DNA of 64,000 bases, taken from positions 30,616-94,615 of the forward strand of contig JAKJXP020000139.1 in assembly GCA_022225965.2 (NCBI GenBank), in the 5' to 3' direction. The DNA comes from Diatrype stigma. Lineage: Eukaryota > Ascomycota > Sordariomycetes > Xylariales > Diatrypaceae. The translations under genes and the position numbers were made by a program. Of the stretch, positions 46,936-59,407 are shown one piece after another (the first letter of the stretch is position 1; the number at the start of each line of letters is the position of its first letter). The notes beneath the pieces are model-generated. The model had not been told where the DNA came from and did not search any database. It saw nothing but the letters and a program-made list of their open reading frames with translations.

Positions 46936-48733
46936 ATGGCAGCCCCGAAGCGAGACCGGCCGACAGGGTCGTCGATGCGACTCATCTCCGTAGACAATGT
47001 CCTCCAATATGCCTCCCAGATCCCTTCCGGTCAGCCGCGCGGGCCTCCTCGACTGGCACAACGTAGCGTGTCTGGCATCCGCCGAACCAGTGGGGGTGGT
47101 CTCCCAAACCTGACCTCCCGAACGGGCCAACAAAACATGCCCTCGAGAACCACGCGCATTAGCGAGAAGCTCGTCTTGCTGCCTGAGACGACCGAAGAGG
47201 AGGATGATGAGGAAGCAGAGGCTTTGATCCGCGAGAACGAGAGCCAAGGCCGGCCGCTAAAGGACGAAGAGTTGGACGTGCTGCGGAAGAGAGGCGGACT
47301 TCGCGGGAAGACACAAGCCGAGCGACTACCGAAACCCCAGAGAGCCGAGAAATTCTCGAGGCTCACGGCGTACTGTACCGCGCAGGCGTATAAGATGAAG
47401 GCCATCTCCGAGTTTCTGCGGAAAAAGCACGATGCCAAGACGAAACTTTACGACGACTGCTTATACACCGTTTACCACACGCCCCTTCTGCCAGGCGGCG
47501 GCGGCTATCGCGTGCGGAGTCGACCTATACTAAAAACGCCTGGTACAGGCAAGACGGTGCTCGATCTCGAGATAGAGAGGAACGAGCAAAGAGATGAACA
47601 CATGGGCTACTTTGACGAGTATGCATTCGGTGAAAATGGTGGAAGTCCCGGCAATGGACGCCGTGGGTCTGATGAGGGTCCCCGAGACCACTCGAGACAG
47701 CCAGATGATCATGATGATGACGATGATCGCCGCAGCATGAGTCCGGCCAACAGGCTCGCGCCTGATGCCAAGCAGTTCGCCGAACTATTCATCTACTCGT
47801 ACGGTGTTGTAGTTTTCTGGAACTTTACCGAGCAGCAGGAAAAGGCAATCCTGGCTGATATTACGTTTGCTGAGAACGAGACGGGCGTGTCCTTGGTAAC
47901 ACGCCCACTCGAGCGGGGCGAGGTCGAGACGGAAGAGTTCCACTTCGAATATAGCCACGATATCAAGCGGCCACGAGTCTTCAACGACATGATTACGCTC
48001 ATGCCTCGATCTGATCATATGGTGAAATTGACTATTAGTCACGCTATAGCGCAGAGCACGAAGCTATGCTATTTTGAGGAGCGTTTGTCAGAAGCTATGC
48101 TGAACGCCGCACATATACCGAAGCGGCTTGCCGAGACTGGCGAGTTGGACATGGGCAGAACGGAGCTGGTCAAAATTCAAGGCCGCCTGTTCAAGAGCCG
48201 TGTCGACATCAACCTTTGTGAGTAATGTCATCCTCAGCCACGCAACATAACCTTAAAGCTAATTCATCACTTAAGCCTCTAATATTCTCGATGTCCCGAA
48301 CTTCTTCTGGGACTCGGAGCCTAACCTACATCCGCTTTACGTCGCAATCAGAGAGTACCTTGAGATAGACCTGCGCACGAAGGTGGTCAACGAGCGATGC
48401 CGTGTGTTTCTCGAGCTCGCCGAGATCCTATCGGACTCGGTAGCCGACTCGAAGATGAGCGCCATCACGTGGATTGTCATTGTACTGATCGTCATCAGTA
48501 TCCTGGTTACAGTCACCGAGGTCGCGTTGCGCTTCGGCATGCTTTCGAAGAGCAAGGCAGACAATGGCGGCAGCACGGTCAGCCCGGAGGGCATGTTCGA
48601 CCCTGGATGGATGGGCGCGATGTCCAATGCGACATTAGCCGAGCTTAGATATTGGGCCTCCCGCCTGAACGAGCAACAGAGGGATGCTGTTTGCGGTGCT
48701 GGCTCTATCGGGACAAATTTCGCTGAACTTTGA
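46936..48733 (+). CDS. DUF155/RMD1-type membrane protein, 579 aa
   Basis: Exons 46936-48217 and 48276-48733 join in frame across a 58-bp intron (GTGAGT...TTAAG). The N-terminal 200 residues are polar and probably disordered, with an acidic run (EEEDDEEAEALI). The DUF155 domain runs from about residue 140 (SRLTAYCTAQAYKMKAISEF) through FIYSYGVVVFWNFTEQQEKA and KLTISHAIAQSTKLCYFEER to NILDVPNFFWDSEPNLHPLY and REYLEIDLRTKVVNERC. One C-terminal transmembrane helix follows (ITWIVIVLIVISILVTVTEVA). The order matches yeast Rmd1/Rmd8 and Schizosaccharomyces Sif proteins; yeast Rmd1 and Rmd8 are required for meiotic division. Which paralogue this is cannot be settled here. Confidence 0.88.
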
Positions 48734-49080
48734 CCTTCTACCTGATCTTATTTTCTTCAGAACCCTCGAGGCATTCGGGTCGGCGCAAAAAGATGGGCGT
48801 TTCATTGATACCATCGATCTATCTACAAGCAGGGTTCTCAGAGATTGCACACTTAGTCATTAATCAGATATTCCAGAAGCGACTGAAAAGATACAACAAG
48901 CTCATCTCATTGTGCGCCCTTGGTTCCCTTTACGTTCGTTGTGTGGATTCCCTCCACATCCTAATTGAAATTCGCCAAAGGCCGATCAAGTGACAGATCT
49001 TTCTAGGCGTTTTTCACTAGTCTAACCTTCAGATCGGTGTTCACTCCGTGGGCTTCAAACTTTACATGTGATCTCAATCC
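48734..49080. other. Convergent intergenic region
   Basis: Between the stops of the DUF155 and SnoaL-like genes. No gene supported. Confidence 0.5.
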
Positions 49081-50114
49081 TCATTCGGAAATGGGTGCGG
49101 ATATGGCAGCTAGGGGCTTCATGAGCTCCTTGTTGCCTTCCTCCCAAATCTTTACGGCCCGCTGCTTGCTAATCCTCCAAGGATTTTTGCCCTGCTCCTC
49201 GAGTTCCCCCAACCGGGTGACCTCGAAGTACACAATGCCCTATTATATAGGAGGTACCGGACAAAGCATTAGTCATATCCCAACAGACTTTTTTCCATAG
49301 CTCTCCAATGACGGAAAGCAAATGCCACGTAGAGTTTGGAGGGCGTGGGATCCGGCGGAGGGCGAACAGGCATAAAGGAAGGAGAGGAAAGACGACAAAA
49401 GGGGAGGCCACCTACCCCATTGTGTATCATTGAGTCCCCCTCGGCACCCTTGCGCGTCATGTGCGCACAGCCATAGGCCACCACGGTGCAGCTGTCCGGC
49501 CTGGCTGAGGCGTTTCTGGCTGGAGAGGAGGGAGAAGAGGGCTGGGGGAGTTCGATCAAGAAGCTCCTAGAGGTAAAACACGTCAAATCATCTCGCCTCA
49601 CCTAAGTAACCGCTTACTTTCAAAGCCCCCAATGGAGTTACGGGTGAAGGCCTATTAGGAAGGGGGGAAGGAAGAGGGAAGGGACATAGGAAAAAGAGAT
49701 AAAGCAAGTATCAAGCAAGGAGCGGTTTTCCCATCTTACGTATACACATGCTGCGTCGAGTCGAACGCCTCGCCCATCGGCTCGAGGCTGCGCGCCCAAG
49801 CCTCGCCCGTCATCCGCGAAGGCTCCCCGCCCAGCAGCGACGTGTAGTCGATCTCGACCTGCGGCGCGTAGACGTCTCGGACCATGCCTTCGGTGGACCT
49901 CGTGTCGATGCAGATGGCCTGTCATTTTCTCTGGAGTGATTAGAAGGATGGACTAGCTAGCTCTCATTTTGTCTGGTTGTTTGCTCTGATGGAGGCGGAG
50001 ATAAGAGGAAAGGAGGGAAAGAAGACTGATCCTGCCACTTACCATTCGAGTGACAGTATCGTGGATGTTGGCCCGGTCGAGGAGATATGTTTGAATGTCG
50101 TAGGGGGATGTCAT
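49081..50114 (-). CDS. SnoaL-like domain protein, 186 aa, four exons
   Basis: Exons 50043-50114, 49740-49918, 49416-49566 and 49081-49239 join in frame; introns are 124, 173 and 176 bp, long for this window. The protein starts MTSPYDIQTYLLDRANIHDT. It then reads VRDVYAPQVEIDYTSLLGGE, EPMGEAFDSTQHV, SFLIELPQPS, TVVAYGCAHMTRKG and GIVYFEVTRLGELEEQGKNP followed by WRISKQRA. This is the SnoaL-like/NTF2 fold layout (cone-shaped alpha+beta barrel) with a conserved Tyr/Asp and QH near the pocket. Fungal relatives are small cyclase-like or hydratase-like proteins of mostly unknown substrate. A pocket protein with catalytic potential is a fair inference; no neighbouring biosynthetic enzyme supports a pathway. 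Confidence 0.75.
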
Positions 50115-53100
50115 GGTGATCTTTATGGTAATTACGTAGAGGGAGATATGGTCTAAGCGGTGGTGTCTTCTGAAATGTCTCTACGCAACTTGTGTTCTTA
50201 TTGTCATATCAGTCTTGTTTCACACAATCATCAAAAGGCAAGCAGTCCGGATCACTTCATTTTATATCTCTTCAACCATCATCACTGGCTTACTCCTATA
50301 GCATCTCAATATAGCGGAATCTTGACACAACGCTCATATTAACTCCGAGTCAAATTCATATGCCCCTTTTGCTAGGTAGTGATCACCTCTAGCCATACCT
50401 AGGTACTACCTAGGTACATACATAGTTAGATCGTTCCTGTCACTTACGTAAATGCGCTAAAGTCCGGGTATGTCCAGCCTCCACCAAGCGTTAAGTTACC
50501 GTAATCCACGTCTACCGTGTAAGCCACTCTGCATTGGATGAGAGATCGTGGTTTCAACTAGGTAGTTAGAGATTATTCTGAACCATACTTGTTGACAACC
50601 CACCTGTAGTAGATTTGGACACATCACATACACATCACCATGGCTTATATTGCGATGACTTTCCTCTCTAGCTTCATCCGGCGATTCTATATCTAGCTCG
50701 GCACGAAGGGTGGGAGCCTCATCAGAGATCTCCCCGTGCCCTCACCTACTTAGATCTGGAGGTATAATGAGGCCGCTTCTCTTACGCCATGGGTTCAAAC
50801 AGATACCAATCGAGTGTGGTTTCGTATGGGACTGAGTGTCTTATGTCATCCATGGATATACATAGATGCCTACTATGACGCTCAGCCTCCCTTTCTTCCG
50901 TTCCCTGAGGCGTCAGGCTGACACGGAGACAGACACATAACTTCTTCCCGAGGTCCTTATTGACACACCCATGGTGAAGCCTCGTGGCCTCTAAGCAAAG
51001 CCACGGCATAAGGTTATTCGTGTATGCAGGTAGCCCTGCCAGCCCTCCCAGCACATGTGCCAATTGCAGTCATTAAGCACATTCACGTTATAAGCTGGGG
51101 CACGAACAGGCGCCAACCGGGCAGCTGACAAGTATTCTTGGATTCCTGTATAGACGACGGCTCCTAGGTACAGCCAACATGTACGTAAGAAAGCGAACTG
51201 GATGATCTGATGCCGAGAGCAGCAACATGAAGTTTGGTACAACATTGAGAGCCCTGGGGTTATTGTACATATGTAGGTATGGATGTATGTAGCTTGCGAG
51301 ACTGCCCTTGTCGGGTAGTGGTGGGGGGCGATGCAGGGATCTCCCAAGCAGACCTGGGTTGTACCTGTATCTTACCATCCACGGGTGTGTGTGCGTACTT
51401 ACCAACGAAGTAACTAATAACCCCCCCTAATGCATCCAATTTACGCAGCACATACTGTAGGTAGCACGTACAATCGGGTAAAGAACTCAGGAAGCACAGC
51501 AGTTGAGCATCTTGATTGGTCTGCCGTCGATTCGAAAAGGTGCACATACAACTTATAGGAGCCTTCACTCTTGGTTGCATGCAATACATTCTCACCTACG
51601 TAGCAACCTACGTGCCATAACAGGTAGGTTGCCATCCACGATGCATTGAATGGATGAAGAGGTAGGGTAGGCATACATAACAAGCGAGATCCCTAGGTAC
51701 ATGTATGCACAGTTGGTAAAACCTGGAAGCTGTTCTAGGCTTTATCAGATGAACTTTTATCCCCGGCCTTCCAATGTCGATACTACCTAGGTACTGCATG
51801 GCCACCAGCATTGGAGATACTCAGACTAGCTCCTAATTAGGCTCCTTTGCTGCCATCGTGGCCGTTGGGACTTGAATGCAATCCTCTAAGATCCTCCCTC
51901 GGGGTCATGCTGTTGTACCTAGGTAGGTATTACATCGCGGTATTACATGTGTCTGGGTCGTTATGTACATAGTCGCTCAACCTGCTCAACCCGCATTGGC
52001 CTCTTTGCACGTTGCATCTTGTACCTACATAGTAGCCTGCTAGCAACCTGACAATCGAGACAAACTTTCTTTTTACGATCCAATACCCAGCTCTCTCATC
52101 CCCCTTTACTACGTTGTATACCTAGACAAAATTAGCAGATTAAAATAGCAGGAAGTATATACCTGCTGTAGGCAATTGATCTGATACATCGATAGATATC
52201 ACACATTGTAACGGTAGGCAATGCAGGACGTATTTCGTAGATAAACGACGATGAGACTAAGGTAGGTATGAGAGCCTGTGAAGGTCCGGCCCCGGTCCAG
52301 TCCCGTCCAGTCTTGCCAATCTAGGTCAGGTCAGGTCCACTCCACCATCTGCCTACCCGCTCCGCTTTATTCGGGTATTCTGAGCGTCTGATTAGGTGCT
52401 TCTCTGCCGCTTGGCGCTCCCTATTCCTATCTTTACCTCTCGATTGAGGGATTCCCCAATTTCCTGGGCTGCCTGGCTACCTAACGCCTTGACTGCCCTG
52501 CCCGCCCTGCCTGCCTTGAAAGCCCCAAAGCCCCAAAGCCCCCGAGCCCCAGAGCCCTGATTGCCCTGGAAGTCCCGACTTATTAGCCACCTACTCAGTA
52601 AGTTATCTGGGTTATTTAGGCTCTTATTTAGCTGCTGTATCTCCTCTGCCGGGCACCCTGGGCCTTTGTGTATCCTCCAGGAGAATAGGCATGCTAAGGT
52701 AATCAATCCATTTACTGGTGCCAAAGTCACTTGTTTCTTATTTGCGTTTCTCTTCCTTCCATCGTTGTCTGCATTGTTGTCCTCAGCCCAGCCATCACGC
52801 GAACACAGGTAACAAGAACAACCTTTACGCCGGACAACCTGGTGCCTTTCCAGTCTTTTCGTCCCGTCACGTCCTGACCTTGTCGCTCTCTTTACTTCCA
52901 GGTTGATCCATTTCCCAAACACCGTCCAGCGCTACTTACTTTCAGACACCCGAATTGCCAATCTGACTCGGCTGAACCGAACCACCCAGTCACTCAGTCA
53001 CCCAGCCGTCCTCCATCTTCCACCACATTCCACTCGACCAAACAGCCACATCTTTCAACCGACCTATTCGCCCGTTAGGATCCCAACTTTCCCAACCCGT

Positions 53101-53142
53101 CCCAACCCGACTCAACACTGCACTCGCACGGATTCAGCAAAG
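50115..53142. other. Intergenic 3.0 kb rich in TACCTAGGTA motifs
   Basis: No gene supported. Short palindrome-like TACCTAGGTA and CCTAGGTAC motifs recur (for example 50396-50420, 51785-51795, 51917-51930). The last 600 bases are the likely promoter and leader of the next gene, with a low-complexity GCCCCAAAGCCCC stretch near 52520-52560. Confidence 0.45.
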
Positions 53143-54129
53143 ATGAAGGGCCGGCCAGTCGATCAGCTCGTGTACGAGTGCATGTTCCCCAAGACCCGGG
53201 GCACCGATCCCCAGAATTTCCATTCTCTTCTTCACAGACACCTCATCCCCGAGGTCCGCCAGGAAGTACACTCTTTCTATGGCCACCTCAACACCCAGGA
53301 GGCCAAGTATCCGGGCCTGGACTACTGCCACCACATTCACCGCATACGCCTGAGCCGTTGGCCATGGCACCGCCGCCTCTTCCGAGCATTCGATTCCCTG
53401 CGCCTGACCCCTGCCGAAATCGCAAGTTTAACGAAGTGGGAAGGTACAAAATGGGCGAAGGAGCGGTTCGAGAGAGACTCGGGCATCACCATCCGCGACA
53501 CCGCCAGTGATGAGGTTTCCGTATGGATTGAGCCGGAGGCTAGACCGAGAGCAGTACGTGCCACGCTAAGACCGGAGACGGAGGAAAGTGAACACAACAC
53601 GCCGGAGACGACGGATGAGGGCATGGATGGCGAGGAAGAAAGCGACGGCGAGTTGGAAAGCATCGGCGTAGCCTTGAACGAGCGTCTCCGCGAGCGAGCA
53701 GCGCGTCGCGAAGCTGGCGACACTTCGGAGCCTCTCGACGAGGAGTGGGAGCAGTGGCTCAAGAACGCAATCGACTCGGGCGAACTCCCCTTCTTGGCCG
53801 AGCAGATCCTACAACAATCTACCGAGACCGGTCTCGTCCCGCAAGTGTTTTTCCCGCCCCAGATGATGAGTTTAGCGAGAGCAGGCCAGTGGCACGAAAT
53901 TCCCGAATTCCTGCACGACATGCTCAGGCGCACCATGGCCAGCGAAGTCCCGGGGGGAGACGCCGACCCTTCGACTTCGTCACCGTCGAATGGTACCCGA
54001 CCATTTCTAAGGCAAGAGGGCAGCCTACGGCGAGCCTATTCCGAGCTACGTTTGCCTGTCGGCGACAGGACCACTACCAGTAACACCTCGGATGTGCGCC
54101 TGCAGCGGACTGCTCAACCGGGAGCGTAG
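53143..54129 (+). CDS. Conserved fungal protein of unknown function, 328 aa
   Basis: I take ATG 53143 (MKGRPVDQLVYECMFPKTRG) over the in-frame ATG 52903, because the stretch between is Pro/Thr/Asn-rich and reads like untranslated leader. The N-terminal half is ordered (FHSLLHRHLIPEVRQEVHSF, YPGLDYCHHIHRIRLSRWPW, LRLTPAEIASLTKWEGTKWA). The second half is acidic, then helical (LDEEWEQWLKNAIDSGELPF, HEIPEFLHDMLRRTM), with a Ser/Thr-rich tail. The pattern is familiar from hypothetical proteins of filamentous ascomycetes; I cannot assign a domain. No signal peptide or membrane segment. Confidence 0.75.
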   Translation: MKGRPVDQLVYECMFPKTRGTDPQNFHSLLHRHLIPEVRQEVHSFYGHLNTQEAKYPGLDYCHHIHRIRLSRWPWHRRLFRAFDSLRLTPAEIASLTKWEGTKWAKERFERDSGITIRDTASDEVSVWIEPEARPRAVRATLRPETEESEHNTPETTDEGMDGEEESDGELESIGVALNERLRERAARREAGDTSEPLDEEWEQWLKNAIDSGELPFLAEQILQQSTETGLVPQVFFPPQMMSLARAGQWHEIPEFLHDMLRRTMASEVPGGDADPSTSSPSNGTRPFLRQEGSLRRAYSELRLPVGDRTTTSNTSDVRLQRTAQPGA

Positions 54130-55862
54130 CCACCTTCTAGCCAAGAAAGCGCCTTTCACCCTTCACTGCGGGACAGATAGGGCAACGAATATTCAGGCCT
54201 TGGAAGTCAAAGACCCAGGCAAAATCCGATACCTCTACTACTTAGTACAACTTCTATTCCCTCTATCATTTCGAAGCGTGATGATGAACAGTATGCAACA
54301 TACATCATCACCATCATAGTTGCTTTAGATTACCAGACTTCATTGTCTAACCCGATCCACAAACAACTCTACTACGGAAAATGTCCCCTTGATCTTACGA
54401 GGCTTGGGTCTCAGCGCATATTGTCTAGATGCTGCTGGTTGGACTACCCCAAAAGATGACACAACATGCCTAGTCCATTGATCCAAGGGCAAGGATAGGA
54501 TTGGATCTCGGCATTAGTGGAACTTGAGCTTCAACACACAGCTTGTCAAGTGGGGAATAATATCGATAAAATCTACATCTCCTTTGTCTTCTTTGCACGG
54601 CACCCTTCCGAAATGTAGGGAGGCAGAAGGGGAGGGCCTTTCCCCGCACTTCGAGCGAGAAAGATTGGAGTTACAGCGGATTTCATTGAAGGACAGACGG
54701 GGCGTTCAGGAAGGGAGGAGGGAAATTGCCACGCGGTGCCTTTCATAGCCGGTAGAGAAGACGAATATCAGGTGCGCCCGTCGGCCCGTATAGCTAGCCT
54801 ATCGAGAATATTTGATCTGGAAGAAAGAAGAAATTATAAAAAGGAAGAAAATGTTCCACCACTATCTACATATATTGGATCACTGGGCCGTGTGTGAATA
54901 GGAAAACGAACCATCAAAGTCTTAAGGGGTCTACCAGTACCAGAAGCCTCCAGGTTGATTAATACCGTAGGGGTCTATTTCTTTTCGAGCTAGGAAGTCA
55001 AACTGTCGTGGCAGCGTATTCGAACTTGAGTGTTTTACTGAGTGTCTTACTAGCTGACGGTACACCAGCTAGACACTATGAGGTTTGCAGTCATCTATCT
55101 GATAATATAACTGACAATAAGGCACAACATAAACTTCACCAATGATAGACGTACACACATATATAGCTGCTATTAGACGGTATCCATATGGACTAGTGAC
55201 AGTCTACTATGGGCAAGCTCGCCCATCACGCAACCAAGCAAGCATATCATACCTGCAAACACAGTAGTTACGGTGGATGACCTCTCCTGTTAGAGAGAAG
55301 AGGTGGGGGGACCCGAGGTTCGTGTGACCTGCTTTGGGGATTTATTGACTTGCTCTACCCCCTCAGACCTTGGTCCTAGGTACCTGAGGTTGTTCTTTCT
55401 TGTGATGTGGTATGGTGGCTGGGATGGGAGAAGGCAGATAAACTACTTAGGTATGCAGGCAGGTAGTCGCGGATGGACACTTCAGTCGTGAGGTTTTGCT
55501 GAACTACTTGCTTGCCCGTCATCGAGCAATAATGGCTCGATGACAAGGATGATCATCACATAAATAAGTAAGCTCTGCGTCCAAGGGAGGCCATCACCAC
55601 CATCACCATCCGAGACAGTCAGTGCCCGGGAGCCCAGGAAATACCGGACCGTGCCTATGTTGTCTGATCATCGAACGAGATATCCTAGATCCCCGGTACA
55701 CAGGTACTTAGTAAATGGCCTAATCAGATGGGAGGGTGTCGACTAATCAAGCCATTATGCCATTACGAGCCCAGCAACAAACAGACACACACCTACCCAC
55801 CTACCTACCTACCTACCTACCTACCACATATATATACCACTTTAAGGCCACCTACCTTCAAC

Positions 55863-55983
55863 GATGTGGTGCTGGCAGTGTGGGTCGGAGCGAGTCTCCC
55901 TCCTATCTTCATTGACCCTTGCGGTTCATGAAGGTAGGGGGTTCGATCCCTCCCATTACTGTCACACCACATCCCCCGATACT
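55863..55983 (+). ncRNA. Candidate structured RNA with tRNA-like pol III boxes
   Basis: The ends form a perfect 9-bp stem (GATGTGGTG with CACCACATC), extended by CAGT/ACTG and GGG/CCC pairings. Inside are an A-box-like TGGCAGTGTGGG (55873-55884, 11 of 12 to the eukaryotic consensus) and a B-box-like GGTTCGATCC (55940-55949) in a T-arm-like fold. Also present is a central 9-bp stem TATCTTCAT/ATGAAGGTA. A box to B box spacing is tRNA-like. However, nine extra bases lie between the T-arm and the acceptor strand, so it is not a normal tRNA. It may be a tRNA-derived element, a pol III transcript or a MITE. Confidence 0.35.
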
Positions 55984-57917
55984 ACTTCCAAGCTACACAC
56001 AGAAAGAGTATGGGGGCCACTGGTTCCTCATTAAATTCATCATTTAATGAGAACTGCTTAGCGATCTGGCATCGGCCCCGCTGTTTCATATCTATCTGCT
56101 TGACGTATCATTTTTTTGGTACTTGCCCATAGTGTAAGTAAGTGACGAGATCTAACTACATACCTCGCGAGGATAGGCCAGGTTCACGAGACGAAAGAAT
56201 TGATAGATAGGACAGGGAAACACTTGTACCCTAAGTCCTTGGGATACGTAGGCATGTCCATCGAACTTTAAAATGTGCAGCGCAGACCTTCTTAACCGTC
56301 TAGTTAGCTATGTCCAGTAGACTGGGTACAAATACGTATCTGGTAGGCGGATACCTACAATGGAGAGCCACTCTCAACACAGAATGCATACATCTATTTG
56401 AATCATACTTTACATTCACTTCTAAGGTGCGAGCAACAATTCCTATTGCCTGTTCACGCAATACTACCTCTAGATAATTCGACGATTGATTAGTTTAGGC
56501 AAGGTTGAGGGTTCATTTTATCACATTCAATCACCACATCCAACCCGATCCATCTTCCTCATGGCGATGCAAGCAAGGCAAACCGCACATAACGAAAACG
56601 AAGTAAACCCAGAAGGTTTGATCAATAGCAAAAATTCCTCCTCCTATAACCCCGAAGGATGATAGAAGAGAGTTGGCGCCGCGATGTGCAATGCAGGCCT
56701 CCTCCCCTTCAGCCCCCGGATCTTGAGCTGGGGACTGAGAGAAAAGGTAAGTATGAAGAAGAAAAGGGAAATCAGAACAGAGGGACTGGGAGCGCGGTCG
56801 CGTATTTATATAAAAAAAGGCGGTGTGCAGCGCAGGGCGGCAGAATAATTATTGTGGGGTCAATACTGCCATCGAAAGGCAAGCAGTGGGTACACAGTAG
56901 GTACGTACCTTGACTGCCTACCGTCCACGGGTGCCTGGCTGGTAGGTACGTACCTAAGTTTCTGGCATGCACCTGCAAACATTGAATGCTCCTTCCACTC
57001 CTCTCTAGCTTTGTGTACGTAATTCCATATGTTTGCCAGCAGGTGCGTCCTACCTACTGTATGTAATGCTCCCAACCTGGAACCTGGAAGCGGCCGTTTT
57101 ACTTAATCACGTAAGCATTTGAGACGGTTCCGAGCTTACCTGTAAATTCCATGTTACTGTTGCCTTACATGGTACCTAGTAGCACTTCGATACACGCATG
57201 ATTAGATGATTATGGCATACTTTGCAGGTTGATAGTACCTACCTACCTACCTACCTAAGTATGACAGAAAACTAGATCATCATTCTAGATACCTACTATG
57301 TACTAGCCTACCTAGGTCGCTGACTTGATTTCCTACCGCCTTTGCGAAGATAGAGACTCATCTGCAATAACCTGGAGTCAACAAGAGACCAAGAGATGGG
57401 ACCATCGACTTTAGGATGGCCTAGATAGGTATATGAAGTAGGGAGCTGAGCGAGATATGCGGCTGAGTCGACGACCAACATCATCCAGTTGGGCCACCAC
57501 ATGTCACATGTCCACCCAGTAATAATAGTGTAGTTCTCTTTTTAGCAAATGCAATGATGTACTCCAACGCAACGAACTTGGGAACCATGATATGACAAGT
57601 ATTCATATCCTGTCTAATCAAGAGTAGCTAACTAGAGCAAAACCATACCATAATGTTTTCAAGGGTCAAGTTCACAAACGGCCCGCCTTTGCCCCCCTTT
57701 GCCTCTAAACGCCGTTGCCTTGTACGCCTCCCTATGCACGGCATCCTTGATATTCTGTATAGCTATAACATCTGCCCGGCCTCGGCTGGTTCCCTACAAA
57801 CCTCAGCCGGCCAGTGCAACAATATGATAATCGACGATCATCCGAATAATAAGCAATAAGCCACCAACGCCGTACAGCTAGTCAAAAGCAAAGGCCACAG
57901 GGCAAAATGGTAGCCCT

Positions 57918-57918
57918 G

Positions 57919-57982
<64 letters not shown>
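57918..57982. repeat. GTT trinucleotide microsatellite, about 21 copies
   Basis: Uninterrupted GTT repeats, ending in TTCTTTTTG. It lies 150 bp beyond the GCN5 stop codon, in or near its 3' untranslated region (AAC repeats in the mRNA sense). Confidence 0.9.
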
Positions 57983-58131
57983 CTTTTTGTTGAAAGCAAT
58001 GTTCGTCACATACGTCAAGTCCTCTAGCACGCTACTTCAATCATGTCCTCGACCTTGTGTTGCCTTGTTCTACTCGCTGAACGACGACGCCCACTCCTAG
58101 TCCTAGATGACCGCTTCTCGAGAGGCGCTGA

Positions 58132-59407
58132 CTAGGGCTCGAGGTGCGACCACTCGGGGATGGCTTTGATCTGGGCCCACATGTACTTCTCGAGCTTGTT
58201 GGCCGACTTGGCGTAGGGGGTGGTCTCGTTGTTGTACTTGCGGCAGTTGTCGAAGATGAGGCGGGCGTCCTTGACGAAGTCCTCGGGCGTCTGGTACTGG
58301 TCGGCCTCGAGCTTCTGCTCCATGGTACTGAGGTCCATGGGCTCCTTGATGACGTCGTAGTAGTCGGCCACGTCATCCTTACTAACGGGGTTAAGGAATG
58401 GCCAGGCCGACTGGTGGTTCTGCAGGTCGTTGAGCAGGTGCAGCAGCTGGTTGTAGTTGGGCCCGTGCCGCGGCTGCCGCGCCAGCTCGTCCATGTCCGG
58501 AGACCAGCCCGACTCCCGGATCGCCTCGATGGAGAGCGGGTCGATGGGCGTCACGCCGCCGCCACTGCCGCCGTTCCTCCACTGCCGCGGCGGCTGGTGG
58601 ATCACGTGCGATTTGGAGAAGGCCCGAATCTTGGCTTGCACGCACTCCTTCTGCTTAAGAAGCATGCGGCCCATTTCCAGATAGCGGACGCGGGGCAGCA
58701 TCGAGCACTGCATGATGGTGCCGCCCTCGTAGTCCTTGATGTAGCCCATCCACACGGACCGGGGCAGCGTGATCTCCTTGGTGAACCCTTGCTTCTTGAA
58801 GTAGCCGATCGCGTAGTTGTCGGCGTACGTGAGGAAGTGCATGACGTCGCTGGTGGCCTTGACGTAGTCCTTCAGGTGGGACATGAGGTGCGCGCCGTAT
58901 CCCTTGACCTGCTGGTCGCTGCTGATGGCGCAGAAGACGATCTCGGCGAACTGGCGGCCCTTGAACGGCCGGTAGGTGATGCCCCCTACGACCTCGAGCG
59001 GCTTCTTGACGATGGCGATCGAGAGATGGGTCCGGTCGTAAACGAGCCGCGCTATGTAGTCCTTGGGCATCTTGGGCAGCTGCTTCTGGAATATGCACTT
59101 CAGGCCGGTGAGGATGATGAGGGATTCGCGCCGGTTGTCGTTGTTGACGACGCGGAACTCGATCTCGCCGTTCCGCTCCTCGATGACGGCCGGCTTCTCG
59201 GGGAAGGGGATCCGCTTGAGCGCGGGCTTCGTGCCCGCTTCAGCCGAGTCGTCGCCATGCTTGACTCTCTTGCTGGCGGTTGGCGATGAGGGATCGTCGG
59301 TTGCCTTCCGCTTGCCACCTATAACATCGGAGACACATGGTTAGAAGAGAGGAGAGGTGCCGTCGCAAAGGAAATGTGGAGAACTTACTCTCTTCTTTCA
59401 CCACCAT
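58132..59407 (-). CDS. GCN5: Histone acetyltransferase GCN5, 401 aa
   Basis: Exon 59389-59407 encodes MVVKEE plus one base; a 70-bp intron (GTAAGT...TATAG) leads to exon 58132-59318, in frame. The N-terminus is basic (KRKATDDP...SKRVKHG). The GNAT domain includes [40 protein letters not shown] with the catalytic Glu at about residue 132, and the acetyl-CoA loop [11 protein letters not shown] at about 142-152, then [20 protein letters not shown]. The C-terminal bromodomain (about 305-395) has [20 protein letters not shown] and a DNCRKYNN segment with the acetyl-lysine-binding Asn. It is the catalytic subunit of SAGA/ADA, acetylating histone H3. Length fits fungal Gcn5; the gene looks intact. 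Confidence 0.95.

Larger units (their letters stand above)
54130..58131. other. Intergenic 4.0 kb with microsatellites and one structured element
   Basis: No protein gene supported. It holds a CTAC run at about 55794-55825, another at 57238-57257, the GTT run at 57918-57982, and the tRNA-like hairpin at 55863-55983, listed separately. Confidence 0.45.

Noticed and set aside
52903..53142. N-terminal extension of the unknown gene at 53143
   Set aside because: The extra 80 codons are Pro/Thr/Asn/His-rich and read like untranslated leader; the conserved part begins at MKGRPVDQL.
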